From: an uncultured Paracoccaceae bacterium
GTDB taxonomy: Bacteria; Pseudomonadota; Alphaproteobacteria; Rhodobacterales; Rhodobacteraceae
Length of the DNA stretch: 64,000 nucleotides
Assembly: GCA_947498645.1 (NCBI GenBank)
Contig: CANMKS010000001.1
Coordinates: 1,588,032-1,652,031 of the forward strand
Direction: 5' to 3'
The notes beneath the pieces were generated by a model. The model had not been told where the DNA came from. It saw nothing but the letters and a program-made list of their open reading frames with translations, and made no database searches. The translations under genes and the position numbers were made by a program. Positions 36,414 to 47,061 of the stretch are shown piece after piece; the stretch's first letter is position 1; each line of letters begins with the position of its first letter.

Positions 36414-38276
36414 TCAGAAGCTGATCCGGTATCGTGACAGCCCGGTTCGCGTCGGGTTCATCAGCGTGATGTTGGGCGGCAGATCATCTGCGGCTTCTGT
36501 GGCGCTTTCGAATACCGCCGCGGCACCTGGGTTTGAGGCAAACCGCCAGTTTGCAGCAACGGCTGGGGTAATCGTGCCCTGACGACCGAGGTAGTCAATC
36601 AGCACGTCGCGCATCTTTCGGGTTGCCCGATAAAGGATGTCCCTTTCGGGGATAGCTGCAAACCCACCGCCTCCCTGAGCGCGGAAACTGGTTGTTGTCA
36701 CGATGAACTGATCCGTCGCTGCGACAGGATTACCGTTCCAGCAAAGTGAGGTGACCCGCGCAGCATTCGGTCGGATACATTTGCCATGGGCATCAAAACG
36801 GGCGGGTTGTGTCAGGTCGATTTCATACGACAGATCAGACATGGTATCGCAGTGATAGCCCGCATGTTGTGGGTTGTTGAGCGTCCTGTCGGATGTGCCC
36901 TGTGCGATCTGATTGTAGTAAGACGCGGCACGTTCAAGCCAGACCATCAGATCCGCCCCCGTGCGCCGCGCCGCCACGAGCCTGTCGGCAAAGGGAAAGA
37001 TGGCGGCGGCATCATGCAATGTGATCGGCCCCGGCGAAATGCTGATGAATTGTCCCAGACCGCTGCGCCCGCCAAACCGGAAGGGTGCCGTAGCTGCAAC
37101 AAGGGGCATGTCATCAGTCATATGCGCAGGCAGGCCGCGTCTGGCCGCGTCTTTCATCGCACTTGCCAATAGCTGTTGCGGCACATCAGGGGCAACCGTC
37201 GCCAAATAGCTATGGATGGGCGTGTTGGTTTGCGCGATGGGCTTGCGCATCTGCCGCAGCGTTTCATCGTGGGCGTGCTGGACAAGACTGCCAAGCTGGT
37301 CTTGCAGCGATCCTTGCGCCGCTGCATCCGGCGCTGGGCGTTCCAGTCGCACCGCGTGGCCCGCGATCGTCCAGCCTTTTGGTTGCCAGTCCAGATCAAG
37401 ATCAATGACCCCAAGCGCTTTGCCAAATGACGACGCAAGCACGGCGGGTTTGCCGTTTAGTGTGCCATTGATTGGATCAACCTGCGCCGTTGCTGGCAGC
37501 TGTGCATTTGGAAACCTGTCATGGGTATGCCCTGCGATGACAACATCAATGCCCGGAACGGCGGCAAGGGGGACGGCTGCATTCTCCATCCGGGCGTCGG
37601 GCGTTGCTGATCCGATACCCGAGTGGCAAAGCGCAACGATGATATCCGCACCTGCGCTTTTGATTTTCGGCACGATCCGGGTGGCTGCGCTGACAATGTC
37701 ATCAGTTGCAACAAGCCCTTCATGGCTGCTGTCGTCCCAATCCGCGATTTGCGGTGGGCCAAAGCCGGTGATGCCGATGTGAACCGAGCGCGTGTGCCCG
37801 TCGTCGCAGTGCACCGCGCGTTTCAGAATGGTGAAGGGCTGCGCCAGCGCATCGCCTGCGGGAACATGAATATTGGCGCTGACAACGGGAAACCGCGCAC
37901 CGCGAAGCGCCTGCCGCAGAAAGCTGAGCCCAAAGTCAAAATCGTGGTTGCCCAGCGTCATGGCGTCGTAGTCCAGCAGATTGAGTGCTGCGATCATTGG
38001 GTGTGCTTCATCCGGGCGCAAAGTATCAGCCAGATGGTCGGCCAGCGGTGTGCCTTGGATCAGATCGCCGTTGTCGCACAGGATTGTTGTGACTTGCGGC
38101 GCGGCGCGCAGGCGTTCGATCAGTGCTGCAAGGTTTATCAGGCCAATGGAGCTATCTGGCCGATCGGCAAAGTAGTCGTACCCAAGCAATTGCATATGCA
38201 AGTCGGTCGTTGTCAGAATGCGCAACTGCCCACGGGCTGGCTTGTCCTGGTGCATAGGTGGGGCCGTGCCATTCAT
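36414..38276 (-). CDS. cpdB: Bifunctional 2',3'-cyclic-nucleotide 2'-phosphodiesterase/3'-nucleotidase
   Basis: LRILTTTDLHMQLLGYDY, GNHDFDFGL, VIAGHTHDRFP, and 5'-nucleotidase C-terminal domain. Start could be GTG at 38306. Confidence 0.88.
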   Translation of the reverse strand: MNGTAPPMHQDKPARGQLRILTTTDLHMQLLGYDYFADRPDSSIGLINLAALIERLRAAPQVTTILCDNGDLIQGTPLADHLADTLRPDEAHPMIAALNLLDYDAMTLGNHDFDFGLSFLRQALRGARFPVVSANIHVPAGDALAQPFTILKRAVHCDDGHTRSVHIGITGFGPPQIADWDDSSHEGLVATDDIVSAATRIVPKIKSAGADIIVALCHSGIGSATPDARMENAAVPLAAVPGIDVVIAGHTHDRFPNAQLPATAQVDPINGTLNGKPAVLASSFGKALGVIDLDLDWQPKGWTIAGHAVRLERPAPDAAAQGSLQDQLGSLVQHAHDETLRQMRKPIAQTNTPIHSYLATVAPDVPQQLLASAMKDAARRGLPAHMTDDMPLVAATAPFRFGGRSGLGQFISISPGPITLHDAAAIFPFADRLVAARRTGADLMVWLERAASYYNQIAQGTSDRTLNNPQHAGYHCDTMSDLSYEIDLTQPARFDAHGKCIRPNAARVTSLCWNGNPVAATDQFIVTTTSFRAQGGGGFAAIPERDILYRATRKMRDVLIDYLGRQGTITPAVAANWRFASNPGAAAVFESATEAADDLPPNITLMNPTRTGLSRYRISF

Positions 38277-38364
38277 ATACAACTTCCGCGGGAATTTTAA
38301 GTTCACTACTCACCACAAAAACAGAAAAATTGCACTTGAACATGCGGCATGGCATCCCGGCAGA

Positions 38365-39312
38365 ATGAAGATTGCAGAAACAGTGACATTCGGTGGCTCT
38401 GGCCTTGATCGTGCGGCGGAAATGCGGGGGCAGGCCCGTGAATTGCAAGCGCAACCCGGCGCGCAGATGATCCTGTTGTGGCGGGGCAAGCCAATGATTG
38501 GCGAAGGTGGCCTGATCCGCGTGCCGGGGGATCATCCGGTGCTTGGTGATGCGGCGCGGGATATGGTGTTTCTTGGTCGCGAAGACGACGCCCCCGTCTT
38601 TGCGGCGGATCTATCGGGGTGGACACCTGCCGATCTGGATGAGGCACAGATAGGCGGGTTTCTTGACCCTTCCGAACAGACCCACCCAGCCGTTAAGGGT
38701 GGTGCCTTTACAGAGTTGCGCGCCGTCATGACCCGGCTTTCGCCCCGCGATGCGGAACTGGCGGCCACGGCGAAGGCGGTGATGGGCTGGCATGTGTCCC
38801 ACCGGTTCTGTGCGCAGTGTGGCGCGGAAAGCCATTTTGCCATGGGCGGTTGGCAGCGCGACTGTGGGGCCTGTGGCGGACATCATTTTCCCCGCACTGA
38901 CCCGGTGGTCATCATGCTGATTACCCATGGAAACTCTGTCCTGTTGGGCCGCTCACCAGGTTGGCCTGACGGTATGTATTCCCTGTTGGCAGGGTTTGTG
39001 GAGCCGGGCGAAACCATCGAGGCGGCCGTGCGCCGCGAGGTGTTTGAAGAGGCGGGTGTACGGGTAGGCGCTGTCAGCTATCTGTCCAGCCAGCCCTGGC
39101 CGTTTCCTGCATCACTGATGATTGGCTGCGCGGGCGAGGCGCTGGATACCGCGCTGACAATTGACCCCGAAGAGATTGAAGATGCGATCTGGGTCAGCCG
39201 TGAGGACATGGCCCTTGCCTTCAGCGGCAATCACCCCACCATCCTTCCGGCACGAAAGGGCGCGATTGCGCATTTTCTGCTTGAGGCCTGGTTGTCAGAC
39301 AAACTTGACTGA
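38365..39312 (+). CDS. nudC: NAD(+) diphosphatase (NUDIX)
   Basis: Zinc ribbon FCAQCGAESHFAMGGWQRDCGACG; Nudix box GFVEPGETIEAAVRREVFEEAGV. Confidence 0.95.
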   Translation: MKIAETVTFGGSGLDRAAEMRGQARELQAQPGAQMILLWRGKPMIGEGGLIRVPGDHPVLGDAARDMVFLGREDDAPVFAADLSGWTPADLDEAQIGGFLDPSEQTHPAVKGGAFTELRAVMTRLSPRDAELAATAKAVMGWHVSHRFCAQCGAESHFAMGGWQRDCGACGGHHFPRTDPVVIMLITHGNSVLLGRSPGWPDGMYSLLAGFVEPGETIEAAVRREVFEEAGVRVGAVSYLSSQPWPFPASLMIGCAGEALDTALTIDPEEIEDAIWVSREDMALAFSGNHPTILPARKGAIAHFLLEAWLSDKLD

Positions 39313-39336
39313 TCGGGCAGGCATGGGACGAAGAAC

Positions 39337-39801
39337 ATGAAGTTAAGCACCCGTGAAGATCTCGAAGCGCCGATAGACTTTGTCTTTGCCTGCGTCACTG
39401 ATTTTGCGGCCTTTGAGCGGCGCGCATTGCGCAACGGTGCGCAGGTGACCCGGCAGGGCTCAGGCGATGTGCAGGTTGGCACCGTCTGGGATGTGGATTT
39501 CACCTTTCGCGGCAGAGATCGCAGCGTGCAGGCCACACTGGTCCAGCTTGACCCACCCAATGCCTTGAAGGTGGACAGCATGTCAGATGGCATTTTTGCT
39601 GTCACCGAGGTGGAACTGGTGGCCCTGTCACCTGCCCGGACACGGGTGATTGTCGGGTTTGAGATGCGGGCGCGTACCTTGACGGCGCGGTTGCTGTTGC
39701 AATCCCTGAAACTGGCCAAGACCAAGCTGACCAAGCGCTTCAAGGCACGGGTCGTGGATTATGCTGAAGACGTGGAAGACCATTACCGCGCGAGAAGCTA
39801 G
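39337..39801 (+). CDS. SRPBCC family protein
   Basis: START/Bet v1-like MKLSTREDLEAPIDFVFACVTDFAAFERRALRNG. Confidence 0.8.
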   Translation: MKLSTREDLEAPIDFVFACVTDFAAFERRALRNGAQVTRQGSGDVQVGTVWDVDFTFRGRDRSVQATLVQLDPPNALKVDSMSDGIFAVTEVELVALSPARTRVIVGFEMRARTLTARLLLQSLKLAKTKLTKRFKARVVDYAEDVEDHYRARS

Positions 39802-39879
39802 GGCTTGTCACCGACAAACGACAACATCAGGCAACGATGATTGTCTGGCAGGCGCGTCGCCACGCGGCCAGATCGGAAA

Positions 39880-40911
39880 TCAGGTGCTGAGCGCACGCTG
39901 ATCTGTCATGCCCATGGACAAAAGGCGCGGCTGATCGGACGAAGCCTCGGCAAGGTCTGCCTTGGAACCTATGCCGCGCCACCCGCAACGAATTAGGGCC
40001 TGTGCCGTTGCCCCATTGAGCGTCTTGCCGGGACCAAGAACGATAAAGACGTCTGGCATCAGTTCCCTTGCCGCGGTTCTGACTGCCGCGGCGAAATCAT
40101 AGCTTTTTGTGACCTGATCGCCCAATGTGTAGTCATACAATGCGGTCATGTCCGTTTCATGTGGAAACCACATCGCGCCACGCCCGTCGATCAGGGGCAG
40201 CTTGGGTTGTTGGAAAAGTGACGCGGGAAGCGCGCTGAAGCCAAGTTTGGATATCGGTTCCTGCAACGCTGTGTGGAACGCCGCGTGGTTTTTCAGACGC
40301 ATCGGGAAGCGCTCTTGAACGGGCGGAACATCACGTTGGAAAGCAGACAGTCCCGCCTCGTTTCCCGCAAGGACAAGCATCCCGCCAAGGTCAATCGACA
40401 GGTCGAGGATGTGATCCGCGCGGGCGTTGATGTGTTCAACCTTTGCAAGCAGGCTGTCCCTTTGACCGGGGATTTCGCGCCAATCGTCATCGACAAACGG
40501 ATGGATCAGCTGACCGCCGATCATATGCTCTTGCATCAGCGTGCCCATGGTATTGGCGACGCGAAAGCCTGCCATAGGATCCAACGCCCCGGCGCAGGCA
40601 AGCGCGGTGTACCATCCCATCGAATTGCCGGTCACGCCAATGATGTCGAAACGCGCGCGGTTGATCACGCCAAAATCGGCCAGACCGCAGGCAAAGATCA
40701 GCGGTGATGCATTGTCGCCGCGCGTGTGAGTAGCGGCAGAGAAGCGTTCTGCCTGATCGAGCGCGCTGACGGTGGTTTGTCCGTTCGCCGCGCGGTATGC
40801 ATCAAAATCTTTCAGCGCCGGAAATGCAGAATGACGACGCCCAAGGTATCCAAGTTCGGTCTCGTTGTAGGTGCCACGTCCGGGCGCGATCACAACAGCG
40901 GTTTGTTTCAT
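39880..40911 (-). CDS. FabD-like ACP S-malonyltransferase-related protein
   Basis: FabD-like fold with VTGNSMGWYTALACAGAL (GxSxG variant) and C-terminal FIVLGPGKTLNG. Confidence 0.75.
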   Translation of the reverse strand: MKQTAVVIAPGRGTYNETELGYLGRRHSAFPALKDFDAYRAANGQTTVSALDQAERFSAATHTRGDNASPLIFACGLADFGVINRARFDIIGVTGNSMGWYTALACAGALDPMAGFRVANTMGTLMQEHMIGGQLIHPFVDDDWREIPGQRDSLLAKVEHINARADHILDLSIDLGGMLVLAGNEAGLSAFQRDVPPVQERFPMRLKNHAAFHTALQEPISKLGFSALPASLFQQPKLPLIDGRGAMWFPHETDMTALYDYTLGDQVTKSYDFAAAVRTAARELMPDVFIVLGPGKTLNGATAQALIRCGWRGIGSKADLAEASSDQPRLLSMGMTDQRALST

Positions 40912-43094
40912 GAGGCGTTCCAATGTGCTTTGGCTGCTTTCATGATGCTGTCACGATCCGGCATCGTGGCGGCATAGGCTGGGCCAGTGGCGATGAAACT
41001 ATCCTCGGCGGCCAGCCGGGCGGCGGGTATGTCGCTTTGTTCGGTCAGCATTGACAGCAGCGCCTCGGATTGCCCGCCGGTGCCGCGGCACTCATCAACG
41101 ATCAAAACCTTTTTTGCGCCGTCGATGGCGGCCAGAATACCTGCCGTCGGCATAGGAGCAATCCAGCGCATGTCGATCACGCGCGTCTTGATCCCGTCTT
41201 CGGCAAGGATCCGTGCGGCTTGTTGCGACAAGTAATGCCCATTGCCATAGGTGAGAATTGCCAGCGGGCCGTCCCCTGTTACGCCAACTTCGCCAAGCGG
41301 GATGGATTGCCCTGGTGCGGGGTAAGTACGCATCCAGCCGCCGTCCTTGTCTGCGTGAAGGTCGCGCATCGGGTAAAGCGCGATCGGTTCGACGAAAACG
41401 ACGACGCGCTGTTCCTCGCGCGCCAGCCGCACGCATTCGCGCAGCATCAGCGCCGCGTCAACGCCATGGGACGGGCAGGCAATAATGAGGCCCGGAATAT
41501 CCCGCAGAACCGCCAGTGAGTTGTCGTTGTGAAAATGCCCGCCAAAACCTTTCTGATACCCAAGTCCCGCGATACGCAGCACCATCGGATTGGTGAACTG
41601 ACCGTTCGAGAAGAATGGCAAGGTCGCGGCCTCGCCGCGCAACTGGTCTTCGGCATTATGCAGGTAGGCCAGAAACTGAATTTCGGGCATCGGCACAAAG
41701 CCGTTATGCGCCAGACCGATCGCGAGACCGAGGATTGATTGTTCATCCAGAAGCGTGTCGATGACGCGGTCTGGTCCGAACCGCTCGGACAGTTTCTGGG
41801 TCACGCCATAGACGCCGCCCTTCCGCCCGACGTCCTCGCCCATCATCACGATTTCGGGGTGCTCCAGCATCAAATCTGTCAGCGCCCAGTTGATCAGCTT
41901 TGACATGGGTTGCGGATTGTCCGTTGCTTTCAGTTCCCTGTCGAAGGCGGCTTTTCGCGTATCGGGACTTGGCCCGTTGGTCGGTTTGCAGGCGCGGGCA
42001 GGTGGGACGATCGAGGCCATGACGTCATCTGCGGTAGCTAGGCGCGGCTGCTTGATCACCTCGGCAGCGACACGGGCGCATTGGGCTTCGGTTTCTTGGT
42101 AGACCGACAAGACCTCTTCTGGTGACAGGGCGCCCACATTGATCAACTGCCGCGCTGAATGAAGAAGAGGGTCGTTGCTTTCCCAATCTTCGAAGACCGA
42201 TTTGGCAAGGTATGATTGCTGCACATCTGCACCGGCATGACCGTAAAGGCGGACCAGTGAAAGATGCAGAAAGGCGGGTTTCTTGCGGGTGCGGACGTAG
42301 TTCGCCGCATCGACTGCGGCGTTGTACGTGTCAAAGATGTCCAGACCATTGGCGTGGAAATACCTCAGGCCCGGTCTACTTGCGAAATTGGCGCCGATCC
42401 AGCCTTGCGGGGTCCGGGTTGAAATACCAATGCCGTTATCCTCGCACACAAAAAGAAGTGGCAGCGGCACTGATTGGTAAGACGTCCAGCAGGCCGTATT
42501 GAACGCGCCTTGGGCAGTTGAATGGTTGGCCGAGGCGTCGCCAAAGGAACACATCACGATGCTGTCGTCGGCCAGTGTTTTGTGTTCGGGGGGGCGGCGA
42601 TTGGCAAGACCGATCGAATATGCGGCACCTACGGCCTTTGGCAGATGGCTTGCGATGGTCGAGGTCTGCGGCGGGATGTTCAGGGACTTTGACCCCAGAA
42701 CCTTGTGCCGCCCGCCGGACATAGGGTCCGACTTGGCCGTCGCGAAGCTTAGCAGCATGTCCCACGTGGGTGTCGTTCCGGGCACCATGGCAGACCGCCG
42801 GGTCTGAAAGGCGCCGTCGCGGTAATGAAGGAACGCCATGTCATCAACCCGCAAGGCCGAAGCAACCGCAGCCATGCCTTCATGGCCTGACGAGCCGATT
42901 GTATAAAACCCCTGACCCTCGGCCTGCATCTTGCGCGACCGCCGGTCAAGGTTGCGGCTTAGACACTGGGCGCGGAAGATGGCAACCGCTTCGGGTTTCG
43001 ACAATGCACCCAAAGCCGGCGCACCGGGGGGGAAGTCCCTGGCGCGGACCCGCCGCAAAAAGGCATCATGGACAATATCGGCGCGATCCATCAC
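40908..43094 (-). CDS. Thiamine pyrophosphate-dependent 2-oxoacid dehydrogenase E1, fused alpha and beta subunits
   Basis: N-terminal E1-alpha TPP region (CSFGDASANHSTAQGAFNTA), C-terminal E1-beta (MMGEDVGRKGGVYGVTQKLSERFGPDRVIDTLLDEQSILGLAIGLA). Confidence 0.9.
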   Translation of the reverse strand: MMDRADIVHDAFLRRVRARDFPPGAPALGALSKPEAVAIFRAQCLSRNLDRRSRKMQAEGQGFYTIGSSGHEGMAAVASALRVDDMAFLHYRDGAFQTRRSAMVPGTTPTWDMLLSFATAKSDPMSGGRHKVLGSKSLNIPPQTSTIASHLPKAVGAAYSIGLANRRPPEHKTLADDSIVMCSFGDASANHSTAQGAFNTACWTSYQSVPLPLLFVCEDNGIGISTRTPQGWIGANFASRPGLRYFHANGLDIFDTYNAAVDAANYVRTRKKPAFLHLSLVRLYGHAGADVQQSYLAKSVFEDWESNDPLLHSARQLINVGALSPEEVLSVYQETEAQCARVAAEVIKQPRLATADDVMASIVPPARACKPTNGPSPDTRKAAFDRELKATDNPQPMSKLINWALTDLMLEHPEIVMMGEDVGRKGGVYGVTQKLSERFGPDRVIDTLLDEQSILGLAIGLAHNGFVPMPEIQFLAYLHNAEDQLRGEAATLPFFSNGQFTNPMVLRIAGLGYQKGFGGHFHNDNSLAVLRDIPGLIIACPSHGVDAALMLRECVRLAREEQRVVVFVEPIALYPMRDLHADKDGGWMRTYPAPGQSIPLGEVGVTGDGPLAILTYGNGHYLSQQAARILAEDGIKTRVIDMRWIAPMPTAGILAAIDGAKKVLIVDECRGTGGQSEALLSMLTEQSDIPAARLAAEDSFIATGPAYAATMPDRDSIMKAAKAHWNAS

Positions 43095-43105
43095 GGATGT
43101 CCCTT

Positions 43106-44314
43106 TCAGAAAAAGGCCTGTAGCCCCGTTTGCGCGCGTCCAAGGATCAGCGCGTGCACATCATGGGTGCCTTCATAAGTGTTTACGGTCTCAAGGTTAA
43201 CCATATGACGGATCACCTGAAATTCTTCCGAGATGCCGTTGCCGCCGTGCATATCACGGGCCATGCGGGCGATGTCCAAGGCTTTGCCGCAATTGTTGCG
43301 TTTCATCAGGCTGATCATTTCGGGCGCGGCCTGTGCATCGTCCATAAGACGTCCAATCCGAAGACACCCCTGTAGGCCCAAGGTGATTTCTGTCTGCATA
43401 TTGGCCAGTTTCAATTGGAACAATTGGGTCTGGGCAAGAGGTTTGCCGAACTGCCTGCGGTCCAGCCCATACTGTCTTGCTGCGTGCCAGCAAAATTCGG
43501 CCGCCCCCAAAACACCCCAGGAAATACCATAACGCGCGCGGTTGAGGCAGCCGAATGGTCCTTTCAAACCTTCGACATTGGGCAAGAGTGCATCTTCTGC
43601 CACCGCAACATTATCCATCACGATCTCGCCGGTGATTGAGGTGCGTAGGCTGAGCTTACCGCCGATCTTGGGCGCGGTGAGGCCGGGCGTTCCCTTGTCC
43701 AAGACGAAACCGCGAATTTTGCCGCCATGCGCTTCGGATTTGGCCCAGACGACAAATACATCGGCAATGGGAGCATTCGAGATCCACATCTTGGTGCCAT
43801 TCAGCACATAGCCGTCGTCCGTCTTTCGCGCCGTCGTCTTCATTCCGCCGGGGTCACTGCCCGCGTCGGATTCGGTCAGGCCGAAGCAGCCGATCCATTC
43901 TCCGCTGGCAAGCTTGGGCAGGTACTTCTGACGCTGTTCTTCGGTGCCATAGGCAAAAATCGGGTACATCACCAGCGAGGATTGCACCGACATCATCGAA
44001 CGGTACCCGCTGTCCACACGCTCAATCTCGCGCGCGACAAGGCCGTAGGTCACATAAGACGCGCCAAGCCCGCCGTATTCTTCGGGGATGGTGACACCCA
44101 GCAATCCCATCTGACCCATTTCGCGGAAGATATCGGGGTCGGTTGTTTCTGCTGCATAAGCCTTGATCACACGGGGTTGCAGTTTTTCGCGCGCATAATT
44201 TTGCGCAGCGTCGCGCATCATGCGTTCGTCTTCGCTCAGTTGGGCTTCGATCAGGAAGGGATCGTCCCATTCGAACCGCGACAGGTCCGGTTTATCTTTG
44301 GGTTTCAAGGGCAT
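43106..44314 (-). CDS. gcdH: Acyl-CoA dehydrogenase, glutaryl-CoA dehydrogenase-like
   Basis: [55 protein letters not shown]. Confidence 0.9.
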   Translation of the reverse strand: MPLKPKDKPDLSRFEWDDPFLIEAQLSEDERMMRDAAQNYAREKLQPRVIKAYAAETTDPDIFREMGQMGLLGVTIPEEYGGLGASYVTYGLVAREIERVDSGYRSMMSVQSSLVMYPIFAYGTEEQRQKYLPKLASGEWIGCFGLTESDAGSDPGGMKTTARKTDDGYVLNGTKMWISNAPIADVFVVWAKSEAHGGKIRGFVLDKGTPGLTAPKIGGKLSLRTSITGEIVMDNVAVAEDALLPNVEGLKGPFGCLNRARYGISWGVLGAAEFCWHAARQYGLDRRQFGKPLAQTQLFQLKLANMQTEITLGLQGCLRIGRLMDDAQAAPEMISLMKRNNCGKALDIARMARDMHGGNGISEEFQVIRHMVNLETVNTYEGTHDVHALILGRAQTGLQAFF

Positions 44315-44503
44315 AGATCGGTCCTTTGTGGTCGGGTGGCAAGTGCGCGCGTCTGCTGGAACAAGCCGTTTCTGGGCTGTCCTTGGATGTTTGATGCATC
44401 AAGATCATTCCACTTTGCAATTTCTTGACCTAAGGTGAGCAACAATTTCGGTCTATTTATTGGGCTGATAGCAAGATGTCATATGAAATCATGGAATGTG
44501 TTC

Positions 44504-45415
44504 ATGTCAAAATGGAATGATATCTCTGTCCCACGCCGTTTTCTTCCACCCTTTACCTGGTTGTCCGCTTTCGAAGCGGTCGCCCGACGCGGCTCTGTCA
44601 CGTTGGCTGCTGAAGAATTGAGCCTGACCCAAGGTGCCGTCAGCCGCCAGATTCAAAAACTGGAGGACCGGATCGGCATCAAACTGTTTGTGCGTGACAA
44701 GCAGCGGCTGCACCTGACTCCAGCAGGAGCGGCCTATGCCAAGGACATTGGACAGGGCATCAAGTTGATCGCTAGCGCGGGCATCAAGCTGCACACAAAT
44801 CCGCATGGCGGAGAACTCAATCTGGCGGTTCTACCCGCGTTTGCGACCCATTGGCTTGCTCCGCGGCTTTCACACTTCCTTGCCGAACACCCCGGCGTAA
44901 CTGTCAACCTGTCCACCCGGACAAAGCCGTTTGATTTCTCGGTTGAGGGGTATCACGCAGCAATTCATTTTGGTTCTGATGATTGGCCGCAAACGCAGTC
45001 ATTGCGCTTGATGCAGGAAGAGGCCATCGCCGTTGCGTCGCCCGACAAGTTAAAAGGCGTCGAGACGGCCGAGGATGTTCTGCAGCTGCCTCTCTTGAGC
45101 CTCGAAACACGATCGGATGCTTGGAGCAAATGGTTTCATCAGCAAGGCCATGAGGTTGCGTATCTGCCGACGCTCCAATTCGACCAATTTGCCACCATGA
45201 TCCAGGCTGCCGTATTCGGCGTCGGGGCAGCGATTGTGCCAAAGTACCTTGTGGCCAGAGAGTTGGAGAATGGAAGCCTTGCCGCTATCAACGGTTTACC
45301 CCCATTGGCAATCGGTTCCTACTATTTGGTTTGGCCCGAACGGAACGCCAGTTATCCGCCTGTCATTGATTTTCGAAACTGGATCGAAGCGGCGGCGCTT
45401 AACGCAGGCGTTTAA
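44504..45415 (+). CDS. LysR family (GcvA-like) transcriptional regulator
   Basis: RFLPPFTWLSAFEAVARRGSVTLAAEELSLTQGAVSRQIQKLE; divergent from gcdH. Alternative ATG at 44483. Confidence 0.92.
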   Translation: MSKWNDISVPRRFLPPFTWLSAFEAVARRGSVTLAAEELSLTQGAVSRQIQKLEDRIGIKLFVRDKQRLHLTPAGAAYAKDIGQGIKLIASAGIKLHTNPHGGELNLAVLPAFATHWLAPRLSHFLAEHPGVTVNLSTRTKPFDFSVEGYHAAIHFGSDDWPQTQSLRLMQEEAIAVASPDKLKGVETAEDVLQLPLLSLETRSDAWSKWFHQQGHEVAYLPTLQFDQFATMIQAAVFGVGAAIVPKYLVARELENGSLAAINGLPPLAIGSYYLVWPERNASYPPVIDFRNWIEAAALNAGV

Positions 45416-46260
45416 CTGCCGCTTTTTTCGTGCCGCCGCGCTGCCGCAGGATAAACACCCATCACATGCAGATGGTCAGTGAAATAGCCCAGCTCTTCCA
45501 TGGCTAGCTGTACGTTGGCATCGTCGGGATGCCCTTCGATTTCGGCATAGAATTGCGTCGCCGTGAATTCGCCGCCGACCATGTAGCTTTCCAGTTTTGT
45601 CATGTTGACGCTGTTCGTCGCAAAACCGCCCATCGCCTTGTATAGGGCGGCGGGAATGTTGCGCACGCGAAAGACAAAACTTGTCATCATGCCCGACGCG
45701 CCGCGCCGAATGTAATCGGGTTCGCTGGCCATGATGAGAAAACGTGTGGTGTTGCGTGCGTGATCTTCGATGTGGCGGGCCAGAACCTTGAGTCCGTAAA
45801 TTTCCGCGGCCAGTTCCGAGGCCAGGGCCGCCACCGACGGATCACCGCCCGCGGCGACCTCGCGCGCGGCGCGCGCATTGTCTGAGCTGACGCGCCCCCG
45901 AATCTTATGATCGCGCAGGAACCGGGCGCATTGTGGCAGAATAACCGGATGGCCATGCGCCTCTTTGATGTCGTCCAGCTTTGCCTCGGACGTGCCCAGC
46001 AGATTGACATGCACCCGCACGAAAGTCTCATCGACGATATGCAGCCCGCTTTCGGGCAAAAGCGAATGCACATCAGCCACCCGCCCATAAGTCGAATTTT
46101 CAACTGCGATCATGCCAAGGTCGGCGTCGCCCTTGCGTACCGCATCGATGGCCGCTTCAAATGTGGGGCAGGGCAGCGGCGTGTAGTCCGGCCGCGCGGT
46201 CACGCAGGCCTCGTGCCCATATGCGCCCAACTCACCTTGAAATGCGATTTTCTGCTGCAT
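45412..46260 (-). CDS. pheA: Prephenate dehydratase
   Basis: MQQKIAFQGELGAYGHEACV; NTTRFLIMA; ACT domain ALYKAMGGFATNSVNMTKLESYMVGG. Confidence 0.95.
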   Translation of the reverse strand: MQQKIAFQGELGAYGHEACVTARPDYTPLPCPTFEAAIDAVRKGDADLGMIAVENSTYGRVADVHSLLPESGLHIVDETFVRVHVNLLGTSEAKLDDIKEAHGHPVILPQCARFLRDHKIRGRVSSDNARAAREVAAGGDPSVAALASELAAEIYGLKVLARHIEDHARNTTRFLIMASEPDYIRRGASGMMTSFVFRVRNIPAALYKAMGGFATNSVNMTKLESYMVGGEFTATQFYAEIEGHPDDANVQLAMEELGYFTDHLHVMGVYPAAARRHEKSGS

Positions 46261-46381
46261 TGTTGCGGCCTCTCTGCTTTTACCCGGCAAAAATGGGCAT
46301 TTGGTCGCGCCACTATACCTTGCAACCCGATGTGGGAAACGGATAGATAGCGGCAACGCTTTGAACGGAATGGAACGCGAC

Positions 46382-46891
46382 ATGTTCGACACAATGACGA
46401 TGACAAAACTGGTGGGGGGCCTTTGTGGCACGTTTCTGGTCTTTTTGCTGGGTGCCTGGCTGGCCGAGGAAATCTACCACAGTGGCGGTCACGATGATCA
46501 TCAGGCCTATGTGATCGAGGTTGAAGGCGCCGAAGGCGGTGCCGACGAAGCTGTCGAAGAGGTTGATTTTGCCGTTGTTCTGGCATCTGCCAGCGCCCAA
46601 GAAGGCGAAGGCCTGTGGCGCGCGTGTCGGTCTTGCCACGCGCTTGAGCCGGGCCAGCACGGGACCGGCCCAGCGTTGCACGGTATCGTGGATCGCCCGG
46701 TCCAGTTCTATGATGACTTTAACTACTCCGGTGCATTGGCCGAGGTGGCAGATGTCTGGACCCCGGACAATCTGAATGCCTTCCTTGAAAAGCCAAGCGC
46801 CTTCGCCCCCGGCACTGCGATGTCCTACAACGGTATGCGCAAGGTCGAGGATCGCGCGAACCTGATCGCCTATCTGGCGACGTTCAACTGA
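46382..46891 (+). CDS. Membrane-anchored c-type cytochrome (CycM-like)
   Basis: N-terminal TM; heme motif CRSCH; distal Met region PGTAMSYNGM. Confidence 0.92.
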   Translation: MFDTMTMTKLVGGLCGTFLVFLLGAWLAEEIYHSGGHDDHQAYVIEVEGAEGGADEAVEEVDFAVVLASASAQEGEGLWRACRSCHALEPGQHGTGPALHGIVDRPVQFYDDFNYSGALAEVADVWTPDNLNAFLEKPSAFAPGTAMSYNGMRKVEDRANLIAYLATFN

Positions 46892-46917
46892 TCAACAGCA
46901 TCGACATGCTGGTTCAT

Positions 46918-46946
46918 GAAAGGTCGCCCGCCGGGCGGCCTTTTTC
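46918..46946 (+). terminator. Rho-independent terminator
   Basis: AAAGGTCGCCCG-CC-GGGCGGCCTTTTT downstream of the cytochrome gene. Confidence 0.85.
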
Positions 46947-47061
46947 GGTTTCACGGATGCGTCAATCACCATTTCATCACGCAAACTCAACTTGAATGTT
47001 TGCCAAACACCACATTTACTTCATTTAACGTCTCAAAGACCGTAATGAACCGGAGTGCCCC

